Notes: generated by a model from the sequence alone, not told the origin. Positions 18,095 to 26,633 are shown, counted from the first letter of the stretch. The stretch is DNA of 49,845 nucleotides from Bacteroidales bacterium (GCA_012522795.1 JAAYJT010000099.1:1-49845); one strand, 5' to 3'. Numbers and translations are program-made.

Positions 18095-18856
18095 TTAATT
18101 AAACGCCCCTTTAAGGTATTCCCTAGTTTTATCCATTTCAGGATAATTGAAAAATTTATTGGCTGAGCCCTGCTCAATTACCTCACCCAAATACATAAAT
18201 ATAATGTGATCGGCTATACGCCGTGCCTGCCTTAAAATATGAGTAACAACCACAATCGTGTAGCTGCTTTTTAGTTTTACAAATTGTTTTTCAATTGCGT
18301 TGCTCGACAATGGATCAAGAGCAGATGTAGGCTCATCAGCAAGTATGATCTCCGGATCAACAGCCAGCCCCCTCGCAAGACAAAGACGTTGCTGCTGCCC
18401 TATGGATAGTGTTGAAGCAGGTTCACGCAAACGATCTTTTACTTCATCCCATAAATTTGCAAGTCTCAGATAATACTCCACCTTGTCATCTAACTCTTTA
18501 TGATTGCTCACACCATTGATCTTCAAACCATAAGCAATATTTTTATATATACTCATGGGCAGAGGATATGGCCTTTGCGATAATAAACCCATTTTTCGCC
18601 TGATCTCCGGAACTTCAGCTCCGGCTTTGAGGATATCCTTATCATCAATAAGAATCTGACCACTTAGAACCATTTCCGGATACAAATCAGTAAGCCTGTT
18701 CATACTTTTAAGTAGGGTTGTCTTTCCACACCCTGATGGTCCCAGAATAACCGTAATTTTATTATCCGGCACTACAATGTTCACATTCTTAAGAATATGC
18801 TGTTTACCAATAAACAGATTTAAATCTTTGGTTATAATTTTTCCGGAATTTTTCAT
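18095..18856 (-). CDS. pstB: Phosphate ABC transporter ATP-binding protein PstB
   Basis: A 253-residue ABC ATPase, the usual PstB length. Walker A is GPSGCGKTT (about 39-47) and Walker B is EIILADEPTSALDP, both intact, followed by the switch His in VVVTHI. The signature reads LSIGQQQR in place of the standard LSGGQ, a conservative change at one Gly. It powers phosphate import through PstC-PstA at the inner membrane. It is the last gene of pstSCAB, starting 2 bases after pstA. No phoU follows, unlike the common pstSCAB-phoU arrangement. Confidence 0.93.
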   Translation of the reverse strand: MKNSGKIITKDLNLFIGKQHILKNVNIVVPDNKITVILGPSGCGKTTLLKSMNRLTDLYPEMVLSGQILIDDKDILKAGAEVPEIRRKMGLLSQRPYPLPMSIYKNIAYGLKINGVSNHKELDDKVEYYLRLANLWDEVKDRLREPASTLSIGQQQRLCLARGLAVDPEIILADEPTSALDPLSSNAIEKQFVKLKSSYTIVVVTHILRQARRIADHIIFMYLGEVIEQGSANKFFNYPEMDKTREYLKGAFN

Positions 18857-18858
18857 GA

Positions 18859-19716
18859 TCAGAAGTTTATCTTATTTCTTTGAAATTTTCCTGAGCTAAG
18901 GCGAGCCAAAATACTGATTATTAATATAAAAAAAGTAAGTATGGCGGCAGCCGCATAAGCTCTTTCCTGTACTTCGGCTATAGGTGCACCAAGTTGAAAG
19001 AATATAGCAAGTGGCAAAGTGGCAGTTGGTTGCATTAGCGAAACAGGAATATGATCGGTAAAACCAGTTGTAAAAAGAACAGATGCTGCATCTCCAATTC
19101 CTCTTCCAAACGCCAACAACACAGCAGTAATAATGCCGGGATAACACTGTCGGAGAAAGACGCGATATGCAGTTTCTGATCTTGTTGAACCCAATGACAA
19201 TGATGCTTCGTACAATCCTACAGGCACAGTTTTAAAAACCTCATCCATAGCCCTTACCATAATAGGGATAATGAAGAGGGTAACAGTGATAATGCCGGCT
19301 AATAATGAGGCTCTAAGCCCAAAATGGATCATAATGATAAAACCAAAAGCACCGTAAACAATAGAAGGAACGCCCCATAACAGATCAAGAAAAAAACGTA
19401 CTGTGTTCAATACAAACTTATACCTCTTTAAATATATATTCATAAAAAGAGCCAAAGGCAAGGAGACAAAAAGAGCTAGCAAAGTTGAACAGACTGAAAG
19501 ATAAAATGATCCAATTATAGCATTCAGGATGCCACCTTCTTTTCCCAGATAAAAACCACCCTTAGGTGTTTGAGATATCATTTCCCACGATAACATCGGT
19601 AAACCTTTGTATAATATGCTGAAAATGATTATTGCCAATGCCAAAACAATGAATAATGTTGAAACAAGCATCAGTACCCTGAAAATCTTTTCTTCTTTAT
19701 ATCTGAAATATTTCAT
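18859..19716 (-). CDS. pstA: Phosphate ABC transporter permease PstA
   Basis: The ATG at 19716 gives 285 residues beginning MKYFRYKEEKIF and lies 7 bases after the pstC stop. The longer frame to 19788 would overlap pstC and adds a non-native hydrophobic leader. It has six membrane segments. The cytoplasmic coupling loop is recognisable as VPVGLYEASLSLGSTRSETAYRV, followed by FGRGIGDAASVLFTTG, typical for PstA. It forms the inner-membrane phosphate channel with PstC. Read-through from pstS and pstC is expected. Confidence 0.92.
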   Translation of the reverse strand: MKYFRYKEEKIFRVLMLVSTLFIVLALAIIIFSILYKGLPMLSWEMISQTPKGGFYLGKEGGILNAIIGSFYLSVCSTLLALFVSLPLALFMNIYLKRYKFVLNTVRFFLDLLWGVPSIVYGAFGFIIMIHFGLRASLLAGIITVTLFIIPIMVRAMDEVFKTVPVGLYEASLSLGSTRSETAYRVFLRQCYPGIITAVLLAFGRGIGDAASVLFTTGFTDHIPVSLMQPTATLPLAIFFQLGAPIAEVQERAYAAAAILTFFILIISILARLSSGKFQRNKINF

Positions 19717-19723
19717 GATTGCT

Positions 19724-20623
19724 TTATTTGGTTTCAAATTTTGTAATTGCAATCCTTGAAGCAAGATTAAACAACATAACAATAACAAAAAGCACCAATG
19801 CTGAAAACATCAAAGCCGACTGATACATAGGAATGGACATCATCTCGCCATAATTATTTGCTATTAATGCGGGCAAAGGATAACCCGGCTGAAAAATACC
19901 TGTTGGGATCTTAGCTACATTTCCAACCACCATCAGCACTGCAATTGTTTCGCCAAAAGCACGCGAAATTCCGAGACCTAATGCTGAAATTATCCCAGGA
20001 AATCCTTTTCGCAAAATCACAAACTTAATTGTTTGCCATCGGGTTGCTCCAAGTGCAAGAGATGCCTCAGTAAGCTCGGTAGGAATACTGCGAAAAACTT
20101 CAATTAAAATATTTAAAATAAAAGGAATGATCATAATTGCCAGAACAATAGCTCCGGCCAGAAGTGTATATCCTGACGTCTGGACACCAAATAAAGGCGC
20201 AATATATTTTGATACTAAAGGAACAACTGCCAGAATTCCCCACACACCATAAATCACCGATGGGATTCCTGCCAAAATATCAATCACCGGATGCATAATA
20301 TTCAAAACATAACGCTTTGCATATTGTGTAAGATGAATTGCTGTAAGCAAACATACCGGACAGGCAATAAGCAACGAAAGAACAGTAACCATCAAAGAAC
20401 TGAGAATAAAACTCAGCAAACCGAATTTTCCCGACATAGGCATCCATTGTGAAGTAAATAGAACATTCCATATGCTCAGCTCTTTCAATAATAAACCACT
20501 CTGGACGAAAAGACCAAGCCCAAGCAATAAAGGCAAAAACAGTACAATTGCCAGAATCACTATCATCCAGGAAACATTTAGCCTGTCACGCAAACGCCTT
20601 ATTTCCCGATTTTGTAACATCAT
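19724..20623 (-). CDS. pstC: Phosphate ABC transporter permease PstC
   Basis: A 299-residue inner-membrane permease with a hydrophobic first helix at about 17-40 and five more. The coupling-loop motif IPTELTEASLALGATRWQTI and the following SRAFGETIAVLMVVGN are typical of PstC. Its ATG overlaps the pstS stop by four bases (ATGA), indicating translational coupling. It pairs with PstA to form the phosphate channel. Confidence 0.93.
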   Translation of the reverse strand: MMLQNREIRRLRDRLNVSWMIVILAIVLFLPLLLGLGLFVQSGLLLKELSIWNVLFTSQWMPMSGKFGLLSFILSSLMVTVLSLLIACPVCLLTAIHLTQYAKRYVLNIMHPVIDILAGIPSVIYGVWGILAVVPLVSKYIAPLFGVQTSGYTLLAGAIVLAIMIIPFILNILIEVFRSIPTELTEASLALGATRWQTIKFVILRKGFPGIISALGLGISRAFGETIAVLMVVGNVAKIPTGIFQPGYPLPALIANNYGEMMSIPMYQSALMFSALVLFVIVMLFNLASRIAITKFETK

Positions 20624-21594
20624 TCAAGTTTTAAGAGTTCCATGGTAATAAAGTCTTCGGACAAAGAAACATAACCTGCCTCTTCAACAAATTGCTGCCC
20701 ATGAATTAAAATCCATTTCAAAAACTCTATAACCACTTTTTTATCCGGTTTCGATTTAGCAACAAAATATAAAGGACGTGCAGGTGGTGAAGGATATTTC
20801 CTATTGCGGATAGCTTCATTTAAACTATCCAGTGTACCAAAAAAGTTTTCATCGTCATCAATAACTCCATTTGAATTCAAATCAACGGGAATGACTACCA
20901 GTCCCGGATAAGGAAGCCTTGTGTTTAAATCAAAAACATAGTTCACATTATTATATCCTATACCCAAAGCATCATTTCTTACAGCACTTGCAACGCCAGG
21001 ATCACCAAACACTCCTGTTCCTGAAAGATTTTCCTGATGCCTGCCAAGGTATTCAGCCCATATTTCTGCTGCTCCACAGGCATCAGACCTTGTGAAGACA
21101 TGGATGCCATCATTGCTCTGCACCTCTACCAACTGATTCCATTTTGTTATTGAGCGTTCAATAAAGATTTGCCGTAATTTTTCTCTGCTTATACCAGTTA
21201 TTAACAGTTCGTCAAGAAAAGGATTCTTATGATTAACAACAGGAATTACAGCATCCTTAGTTACTCCGAGATACCATATACCCCTGTCGAGTTCTGCCTG
21301 AGTGAAACCTCTGGAAAACATTCCCAAATCAACCATGCCCGTAATTGCATCAGTAAAGCCTTTACCTGCGCCACCGGCCGAAATGTCAATTCTGACTTTC
21401 GGATGTAGTTTCTGAAATTCTTCAGCCCATTTCACTGTCATTGGATAAAGAGCCCAGGCACCCGAAATAGAAATAGTACCTGATAATTCATTTGTATCTG
21501 TTGTGCTTTTCAATGCCGGTCCCTGACAACTGAATGATAAAAGAATAAACACGGCACAAAGCAGTAAAAGCAAAAACTGTAATTTTTTTCTCAT
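20620..21594 (-). CDS. pstS: Phosphate-binding lipoprotein PstS
   Basis: A 324-residue periplasmic solute-binding protein anchored as a lipoprotein: hydrophobic leader, then LSFSC with Cys23 as the lipidation site. PstS-type binding segments are SISGAWALYPM (42-52), SAGGAGKGF (72-80, usual SGGSGxG region) and TRSDACGAAEIWAEYL (168-183). An EF-hand-like loop, DLNSNGVIDDDE (238-249), sits between the lobes and could bind calcium; similar loops occur in some Bacteroidota PstS proteins as I remember them. It delivers phosphate to PstCAB. It is the first gene of the operon. The upstream region has a perfect palindrome at 21650-21661, but no clear -7 element on this strand. Confidence 0.9.
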   Translation of the reverse strand: MRKKLQFLLLLLCAVFILLSFSCQGPALKSTTDTNELSGTISISGAWALYPMTVKWAEEFQKLHPKVRIDISAGGAGKGFTDAITGMVDLGMFSRGFTQAELDRGIWYLGVTKDAVIPVVNHKNPFLDELLITGISREKLRQIFIERSITKWNQLVEVQSNDGIHVFTRSDACGAAEIWAEYLGRHQENLSGTGVFGDPGVASAVRNDALGIGYNNVNYVFDLNTRLPYPGLVVIPVDLNSNGVIDDDENFFGTLDSLNEAIRNRKYPSPPARPLYFVAKSKPDKKVVIEFLKWILIHGQQFVEEAGYVSLSEDFITMELLKLE

Positions 21595-21649
21595 GGTTAA
21601 TGATTTAATTAATGATGTAAACTATTGATTATCCATACATTATTACAAC

Positions 21650-21661
21650 TTGTTATAACAA
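21650..21661. promoter_or_regulatory. Perfect 12-bp palindrome in the pstS/Crp-Fnr divergent region
   Basis: TTGTTATAACAA reads the same on both strands. It lies 56 bases before pstS and about 200 before the Crp/Fnr gene. TTG-N6-CAA is a plausible dimer-binding site for a helix-turn-helix regulator, although Fnr boxes normally have TTG-N8-CAA. The rest of 21595-21862 is AT-rich without a gene. Confidence 0.35.
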
Positions 21662-21774
21662 TTTCAGAACATATTTAAGTGCCTTTCATTTATAAATCTC
21701 AGACTTTCATTATGTTGGGACAAGAGTAAAAAAAATTATTCGCTAATATATACATAACATCTATCGAACAAGTG

Positions 21775-21782
21775 TATATTTG
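21775..21782 (+). promoter_or_regulatory. Bacteroidota -7 element upstream of the Crp/Fnr regulator
   Basis: TATATTTG matches TAnnTTTG and lies 80 bases before the ATG at 21863. No -33 TTG at the usual spacing. Confidence 0.4.
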
Positions 21783-21834
21783 TATTAGTTTTTCAACAAA
21801 TGAATATTAAATATTTAATGTTTTTATGTATAGC

Positions 21835-21847
21835 GCTGATAATCAGC
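21835..21847. promoter_or_regulatory. 13-bp dyad just before the Crp/Fnr start
   Basis: GCTGAT-A-ATCAGC is a perfect inverted repeat ending 15 bases before the ATG. It overlaps the ribosome-loading region, so it could be an operator for autoregulation or an RNA hairpin affecting translation. Confidence 0.35.
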
Positions 21848-21862
21848 AAATAAACCCATCAT

Positions 21863-22552
21863 ATGAAAACAAATATACTTACAAACAACAGTAGTTGGTT
21901 AAGCGAACTTGCATTACCCAATCTTACAAAGGACGAAATAAAAACAATTGAACAAGCCTCAGTGAGACTTACTTTCAAAAAAAGTGAAACAATTTTAAAA
22001 CAGGGAGGACAATCAACTCATATTGCCTATCTTGTTCAGGGGATTGTAAAATTTAATTTTGAGAACGAATTAGGGCGTAATCTTATCCTAACAGTTGTGT
22101 CGGCGCCCAAAATTCTTGGAGGTGCAAACCTGCTGTACCAACACAACAATCTTTTTTCAATCATCGCCATTGAAATATGTGAAGTAATTTTAGTTGAAAG
22201 CCCTGTGATTGTTGATTTATTAAAACAAAATGCTCATTTTTCATTCACCACATTACAACTTACTTCCGAGATGTATAAAAAGACAATTTTAAATTTCGTA
22301 AGTCTGGCTTTTAAACATAAAGAAGGAAGGATCGCCGATATAATGATCTATCTGGCTGAAAATGTATATCATAACAATAAATTTCAGCTTAGTCTGACCC
22401 GCAAGGAACTTGCGGAATTTGCCGGTTGTTCATCTGAGAATTTAATTATGACCCTATCACGATGGAATAAAGAACATATAATACATAATAATGGTAAGGC
22501 ATTTGAAATAGTTGATCCTGACAAGCTTAAACTGATTAGCCGTAATTGCTGA
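21863..22552 (+). CDS. Crp/Fnr-family transcriptional regulator
   Basis: A 229-residue protein with an N-terminal cyclic-nucleotide-binding-type beta-roll (about 20-120), a long dimerisation helix (125-160) and a C-terminal winged helix-turn-helix (LTRKELAEFAGCSSENLIMTLSRW, 178-201). The four-cysteine N-terminal cluster of Fnr is absent; Cys106, Cys189 and Cys229 are scattered, so an oxygen-sensing Fe-S cluster is unlikely. The family commonly controls respiration, oxidative stress or carbon use. It is divergent from pstS and followed 78 bases later by an Rrf2-type regulator. Which genes it controls is not visible. Confidence 0.9.
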   Translation: MKTNILTNNSSWLSELALPNLTKDEIKTIEQASVRLTFKKSETILKQGGQSTHIAYLVQGIVKFNFENELGRNLILTVVSAPKILGGANLLYQHNNLFSIIAIEICEVILVESPVIVDLLKQNAHFSFTTLQLTSEMYKKTILNFVSLAFKHKEGRIADIMIYLAENVYHNNKFQLSLTRKELAEFAGCSSENLIMTLSRWNKEHIIHNNGKAFEIVDPDKLKLISRNC

Positions 22553-22630
22553 AGATTAAAAACCATTTATAAACACTGTTCTCACTATTTCATTTTAAAC
22601 TTATAACTCAAATACATAATTCTATAACTT

Positions 22631-23041
22631 ATGCTTACATATAAAACCCGATATTCAATTCTTGCATTGGTAAAGCTGGCTTCGGAATATGGAAAAGGGC
22701 CTCTACAAATAAATCAGATAGCTGAAAGTGAGAGTATTCCAAAACGTTTTCTTGAGTCAATCCTACTTGAGCTAAAAAAGAATGGCTATCTGGACAGTAA
22801 ATTGGGCAAAAAGGGAGGTTATTACCTGATAAGAAAGCCCGATCAGGTAAATTTGCTTGATATTATCAGGTTGTTTGAAGGAGCAATAGCTTTATTACCT
22901 TGTATTTCCGAGAAGTATTATCAGCCGTGCGAACATTGTAAAGACGAAGTAAATTGCACAATACGAGCTACTTTTAAAGATATCAGGGAATATACTTATA
23001 ATAAGCTGGCAGCTACAACTCTGGCATCTTTGCTGCAATAA
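22631..23041 (+). CDS. Rrf2-family transcriptional regulator with a cysteine cluster
   Basis: A 136-residue protein with an N-terminal winged helix-turn-helix (LQINQIAESESIPKRFLESIL, 25-45, and the wing GKKGGYYL at 59-66) and a dimerisation helix. Four cysteines lie at 91, 100, 103 and 109, in the region where IscR, NsrR and RsrR bind a 2Fe-2S or 4Fe-4S cluster, so it is likely an iron-sulfur or redox/NO sensor. The spacing differs from the canonical three-Cys IscR pattern. It probably shares a transcript with the Crp/Fnr gene. Confidence 0.88.
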   Translation: MLTYKTRYSILALVKLASEYGKGPLQINQIAESESIPKRFLESILLELKKNGYLDSKLGKKGGYYLIRKPDQVNLLDIIRLFEGAIALLPCISEKYYQPCEHCKDEVNCTIRATFKDIREYTYNKLAATTLASLLQ

Positions 23042-23073
23042 AATCATAGTTGCATGATCAATAATGCTATGGA

Positions 23074-23107
23074 AACAAAAACGGATGCACTGAAAAAGTA
23101 CATCCGT
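23074..23107 (-). terminator. Rho-independent terminator of the small T9SS cargo gene
   Basis: On the minus strand ACGGATG (23107-23101) pairs with CATCCGT (23087-23081), with two further pairs beyond a single mismatch and a short A/T loop, followed by TTTTTGTTT. It lies 37 bases after the stop codon of the gene at 23145-23888. No T-run follows on the plus strand. Confidence 0.7.
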
Positions 23108-23144
23108 CAAAAAAAAACAGCTATGGAATGATAACCTATTGTTA

Positions 23145-23888
23145 TCATTTGATTATAAACCTTCCGGTTTCTACCTGAAGGTTGTCGTTCACAATTAAAG
23201 TATAGAAATAAATTCCTTCTTTATATTCATTTACCGGTAAAACCAGCTTACCTGTTCTATTGGTAACAGAATATTGATTTACAACCATGCCCAGCATATT
23301 TCTCACAACAAGAACAGCATCTTCTGCCTGGGCTTTGAGCGAAATATCAAATGTAACCACTGATGATGCAGGATTGGGATAGGGCTTTGAGATCGTAGCC
23401 TGTTGAGAAGCAAGCAGATCGCCAGTTCCTACAAAACCTATAATGTAACGCACTAACACACTCACGGAATCATCAGGATTATCAGCATCGAAAAATGTAA
23501 ATCGTACTTTTGAAGTTCCTTTTTGACCCTCAGGTGAATACAAACCATAAAAATCGTTTGATGTAGTTGTTGCTCCCGAAGCTACCGGCAATGGATCAGA
23601 AGCTTCATATACAAACGGCGGATAGCATGAGCCATTCCAGCAAAAGCTACTGATTGCATCAGGTAACAGATATACATCATCACGCTTTACCAGAATAGCT
23701 TTATCGGTAGATGAATTATTGGTAACAAAAATATAAGCGTGAACTTCATCAGCCGATGGGGGTTCAAGCATGCCATATTCACCATTGGCAGGGATAGGAC
23801 CATCGGGGCTGGATAATGAAAAACTCTGGGATTGTATGGTACTGGCTACCAAAAACAAAAATGAAAAGAGTAATAATAGTTTCTTCAT
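23145..23888 (-). CDS. Small secreted protein with type A T9SS sorting domain
   Basis: A 247-residue exported protein. Signal peptide about residues 1-20 (ends TIQSQ). The middle ~140 residues form a beta-rich domain of no recognised enzyme family, with one close Cys pair (FCWNGSCYPP) that may form a disulfide. The C-terminal ~80 residues are the type A sorting domain: PYPNPASSVVTFDI, then a central VVRNMLGMVV strand, a GKLVLPVNEYKEGIYFYTL segment and the end GRFIIK. The domain targets the protein through the type IX secretion system. It has its own terminator. Confidence 0.87.
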   Translation of the reverse strand: MKKLLLLFSFLFLVASTIQSQSFSLSSPDGPIPANGEYGMLEPPSADEVHAYIFVTNNSSTDKAILVKRDDVYLLPDAISSFCWNGSCYPPFVYEASDPLPVASGATTTSNDFYGLYSPEGQKGTSKVRFTFFDADNPDDSVSVLVRYIIGFVGTGDLLASQQATISKPYPNPASSVVTFDISLKAQAEDAVLVVRNMLGMVVNQYSVTNRTGKLVLPVNEYKEGIYFYTLIVNDNLQVETGRFIIK

Positions 23889-23958
23889 AATTAGAAATTT
23901 TATTTAATAATAAGCAAAAATCATGCTAAAGCCATCAATTTAAATAACAATTTAATTT

Positions 23959-24561
23959 TCACTGTACTAATTTTGCAATTTTTTCAATCGGAATAGTATT
24001 GACCATCTCCATTACAGCTTTTTCATCGCTGATCCCAACACAATGAAATGTGAGCAACGATGATTGAAAAGGAACCTGTATATCCCAAGAGATCAATTCA
24101 GTATCACTGGCGCTCTTTTGAAGAAGTCCTTTATAGCTGCCCAATTTTATTCTTTTCTGATTAGGATCGCCTCCTCCAAAGAAAGGAATGGAAAGTATAG
24201 CATTGACACCGGCAAGCAAAGGAGAGTCACCAATGAGTTGAATACTGGCAGTGGTCTCGTTTTCACCTTTATAAGAGCGAATAACGCTTAATCCGGCAAT
24301 TCCCAGATTGGCTGTTGTCATTTCGGTATCATTGTCTGTAGCGATCATTTCCCCCATAATTTTTGGAAGAATTTTGATTATCTCCTGCCCTATGGCATGA
24401 TCAATTTCATTAAGAGCCTGTTGCAGAGCAAAACGCGAATTATTCAAATCACCGGACTTATATGCATTTCTGGCTTCATCAAACTGCGAACCTGCATCCT
24501 GTGCTTTTACACCAACAATAACAAAGCAGGCGATAACAAAAGTTAAAATTGCACTTTTCAT
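23959..24561 (-). CDS. Exported protein of unknown function, paralogue of the upstream gene
   Basis: A 200-residue protein, unrecognised, with a signal peptide (about 1-20, MKSAILTFVIACFVIVGVKA). It aligns by eye along its full length with the C-terminal ~190 residues of the 263-residue protein encoded just upstream. Both share an amphipathic helical opening (QAL...IG.....LP), a GxxVxRxYxGxxE-like segment, and a QKxIxxxxxxxxxx...VPFxQS segment near the end. The ATG overlaps the upstream stop by one base (TAATG), so the two are translationally coupled. Both are likely periplasmic or outer-membrane-associated. Function unknown. Confidence 0.8.
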   Translation of the reverse strand: MKSAILTFVIACFVIVGVKAQDAGSQFDEARNAYKSGDLNNSRFALQQALNEIDHAIGQEIIKILPKIMGEMIATDNDTEMTTANLGIAGLSVIRSYKGENETTASIQLIGDSPLLAGVNAILSIPFFGGGDPNQKRIKLGSYKGLLQKSASDTELISWDIQVPFQSSLLTFHCVGISDEKAVMEMVNTIPIEKIAKLVQ

Positions 24562-25352
24562 TATTCCCCCAATTCTTTTTTAATGGTTTCAATATCAAAG
24601 TTATCAGCAGCACGCATAAAATGTTCTTCTGAATCAAAATTCACACCTTGCAAAACAAAAACAGATGACTGACCAAAAGGGACGTTTAATTTATATCCTT
24701 CACTATCATTATATTCAATCTTTGCTCTATGGTCCTGAAAACGGATAGTCTTTTGATTGGTTTCATCGGAACTACTCTTATACAAATCACCCATCATGTA
24801 GGTGCCTGCCAGCCCGAGTATGGCAGAATCATTCCCAATTGTACAATTAAGCTCCATATCATCTTTGCCCTGATACACCCTCTCAATCAATAAGCCAACA
24901 AATCCAATACCAGAGCTGGTAACACGATCGTCCTCTTTAATGAATTTCAAGCCCTCCACGCTTTCAGGAAGAGAATTCAGGAGTTTTCTGCCTATTTCAA
25001 GCTCAATATCCCATAAAGCCTGCCTGACATAGGATTTTGACTCCGAATATCTTGAATCTTTAAATGCAGACTCAGCATCTGCAATGTTTTGAAGGACATC
25101 TGGAGCTGTTTTGCTTAATCCTCCGCCCTTACGTTGTTGACGCGCAGAACCTGATCTGTCATAATCAGATTCTGCATCCTGATAATCAGGATACTGTCCC
25201 TTTCCTTTTGTTTTTTTGTCTTTAAATATCTCTTCTATCGCCTTATCCTCAGCCTTCTCTTTTATCTTACGGATCAGTCTTCCCTGGCTGTAGGAAATGC
25301 TTGTACTAAAAACAAAACTAACAAGTAAAAATAAATATTTAATTGACTTCAC
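24561..25352 (-). CDS. Exported protein of unknown function, first gene of a paralogous pair
   Basis: A 263-residue protein, unrecognised. It has a signal peptide (about 1-22, ending SYSQ), then a highly charged low-complexity linker (residues 30-78, Lys/Asp/Arg/Gly-rich, including an RQQRKGGG stretch), then the ~190-residue domain shared with the downstream gene. The helical start of that domain (ADAESAFKDSRYSESKSYV) recalls tetratricopeptide-like helices but is too short to call. A -7 element at 25446-25453 lies about 95 bases upstream. The pair probably arose by tandem duplication. Confidence 0.8.
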   Translation of the reverse strand: MKSIKYLFLLVSFVFSTSISYSQGRLIRKIKEKAEDKAIEEIFKDKKTKGKGQYPDYQDAESDYDRSGSARQQRKGGGLSKTAPDVLQNIADAESAFKDSRYSESKSYVRQALWDIELEIGRKLLNSLPESVEGLKFIKEDDRVTSSGIGFVGLLIERVYQGKDDMELNCTIGNDSAILGLAGTYMMGDLYKSSSDETNQKTIRFQDHRAKIEYNDSEGYKLNVPFGQSSVFVLQGVNFDSEEHFMRAADNFDIETIKKELGE

Positions 25353-25445
25353 AATTATATTTTAATGACTAATTAATTGATTTTAAGTCTTTCACGTATT
25401 TTTATCTGAATTTAATTCCTGAATGATGCAACAAAATTCTTTTAG

Positions 25446-25453
25446 CAAAATTA
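25446..25453 (-). promoter_or_regulatory. Bacteroidota -7 element upstream of the paralogous exported pair
   Basis: The minus strand reads TAATTTTG, about 95 bases before the ATG at 25352. Confidence 0.45.
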
Positions 25454-25594
25454 TATAAAAGCAATCTATTTCAGAATAATAATTACTTAAAAATTTTCAA
25501 TACTGACTAATTAACATTTAACAGGGCAAATTGTTAAGTGTAAGAATAACTTTTTTAAACAGACTCCTACTTAAAATAATCGTAAATTCAGTTT

Positions 25595-25628
25595 TTGTCT
25601 GAAACATTGGTATAAAACAATAACTTTG
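25595..25628 (+). promoter_or_regulatory. Bacteroidota-type promoter of thyA-folA
   Basis: TTG at 25595-25597, a spacer of 23 bases, and TAACTTTG at 25621-25628 fit the published Flavobacterium consensus TTG-N17-23-TAnnTTTG. Transcription would start near 25635 and leave a leader of about 140 bases. Confidence 0.55.
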
Positions 25629-25778
25629 CAAAACAATTGGTCATCTTAAAAATATTTATAATAACAATTTGATTAATAGCGCATTAGCAGATCATAATCA
25701 AGAAATTATACACTATAAATATAGCAACCATTCTTTCATGCCAAATTATTAAACTGAAATTTTAAAAACTCTGACAAA

Positions 25779-26570
25779 ATGCAACAATATTTAAATCTAT
25801 TGGATCATATTTTAGAAACCGGAACTACTAAAAGCGATCGCACCGGAACAGGAACCATAAGTGTTTTTGGTTATCAGATGCGATTTGACCTAAGCAAGGG
25901 TTTCCCTTTACTAACTACCAAAAAACTACATTTAAAGTCAATAATTTATGAATTGCTGTGGTTTTTAAAAGGAGATACTAATATCAAATATCTTAACGAT
26001 AATGGCGTAACTATTTGGGATGAATGGGCTGATGAAAACGGAAACCTTGGACCAATTTACGGAAAGCAATGGCGAAGCTGGCAATCGGCTGACGATACCG
26101 TTGATCAGGTTTCGCAGGTTATAAATCTCATAAAACATAATCCGGATTCGCGCCGCATTTTGATAAATGCCTGGAATGCAGGAGAAATAAAATCAATGGC
26201 TTTGCCTCCATGCCACATTCTATTTCAGTTTTACGTTGCAGATGGAAAGCTTTCGTGCCAACTTTACCAGCGCAGTGCCGATGTTTTTCTGGGAGTACCT
26301 TTCAACATAGCATCCTATTCGCTGCTAACTTTAATGGTAGCGCAGGTTACAGACTTGCAGCCAGGTGAATTCGTTCACACCTTTGGAGATGCTCATTTGT
26401 ACCTGAACCATTTGGAACAAGCTAAATTACAGTTATCACGTGAACCCCGTTCTCTTCCTCAAATGCATATTAACAGGAAAATAAAAGATATTTTCGGATT
26501 CAGTTATGAAGATTTTCAGCTTACTGATTACGATCCGTATCCTCATATTAAAGCAAAAGTTGCTGTTTGA
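25779..26570 (+). CDS. thyA: Thymidylate synthase ThyA
   Basis: A 263-residue protein, essentially the E. coli ThyA length. It carries the folate/dUMP-site segments [10 protein letters not shown] (22-31), [20 protein letters not shown] (near 82-101), the arginine pair Arg125-Arg126, and the catalytic Cys145 in [10 protein letters not shown]. It methylates dUMP to dTMP using methylene-tetrahydrofolate, releasing dihydrofolate, in the cytoplasm. folA follows directly and recycles that dihydrofolate, a classic functional pair in one operon. Confidence 0.98.
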   Translation: MQQYLNLLDHILETGTTKSDRTGTGTISVFGYQMRFDLSKGFPLLTTKKLHLKSIIYELLWFLKGDTNIKYLNDNGVTIWDEWADENGNLGPIYGKQWRSWQSADDTVDQVSQVINLIKHNPDSRRILINAWNAGEIKSMALPPCHILFQFYVADGKLSCQLYQRSADVFLGVPFNIASYSLLTLMVAQVTDLQPGEFVHTFGDAHLYLNHLEQAKLQLSREPRSLPQMHINRKIKDIFGFSYEDFQLTDYDPYPHIKAKVAV

Positions 26571-26633
26571 CATTCCTTGTACCATTCAAATAACAATGCA
26601 ACTAAAACACTAAGAATTAAAATCCAAAAAAAT

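Larger units (their letters stand above)
25353..25778. other. Divergent intergenic region between the paralogous pair and thyA
   Basis: 426 bases, strongly AT-rich, with no reading frame resembling a gene and no RNA gene that I recognise. It holds two divergent promoters: the -7 element TAATTTTG on the minus strand at 25446-25453, and the TTG-N23-TAACTTTG promoter on the plus strand ending at 25628. The 150 bases before thyA are probably its untranslated leader, without a strong hairpin. Confidence 0.6.
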
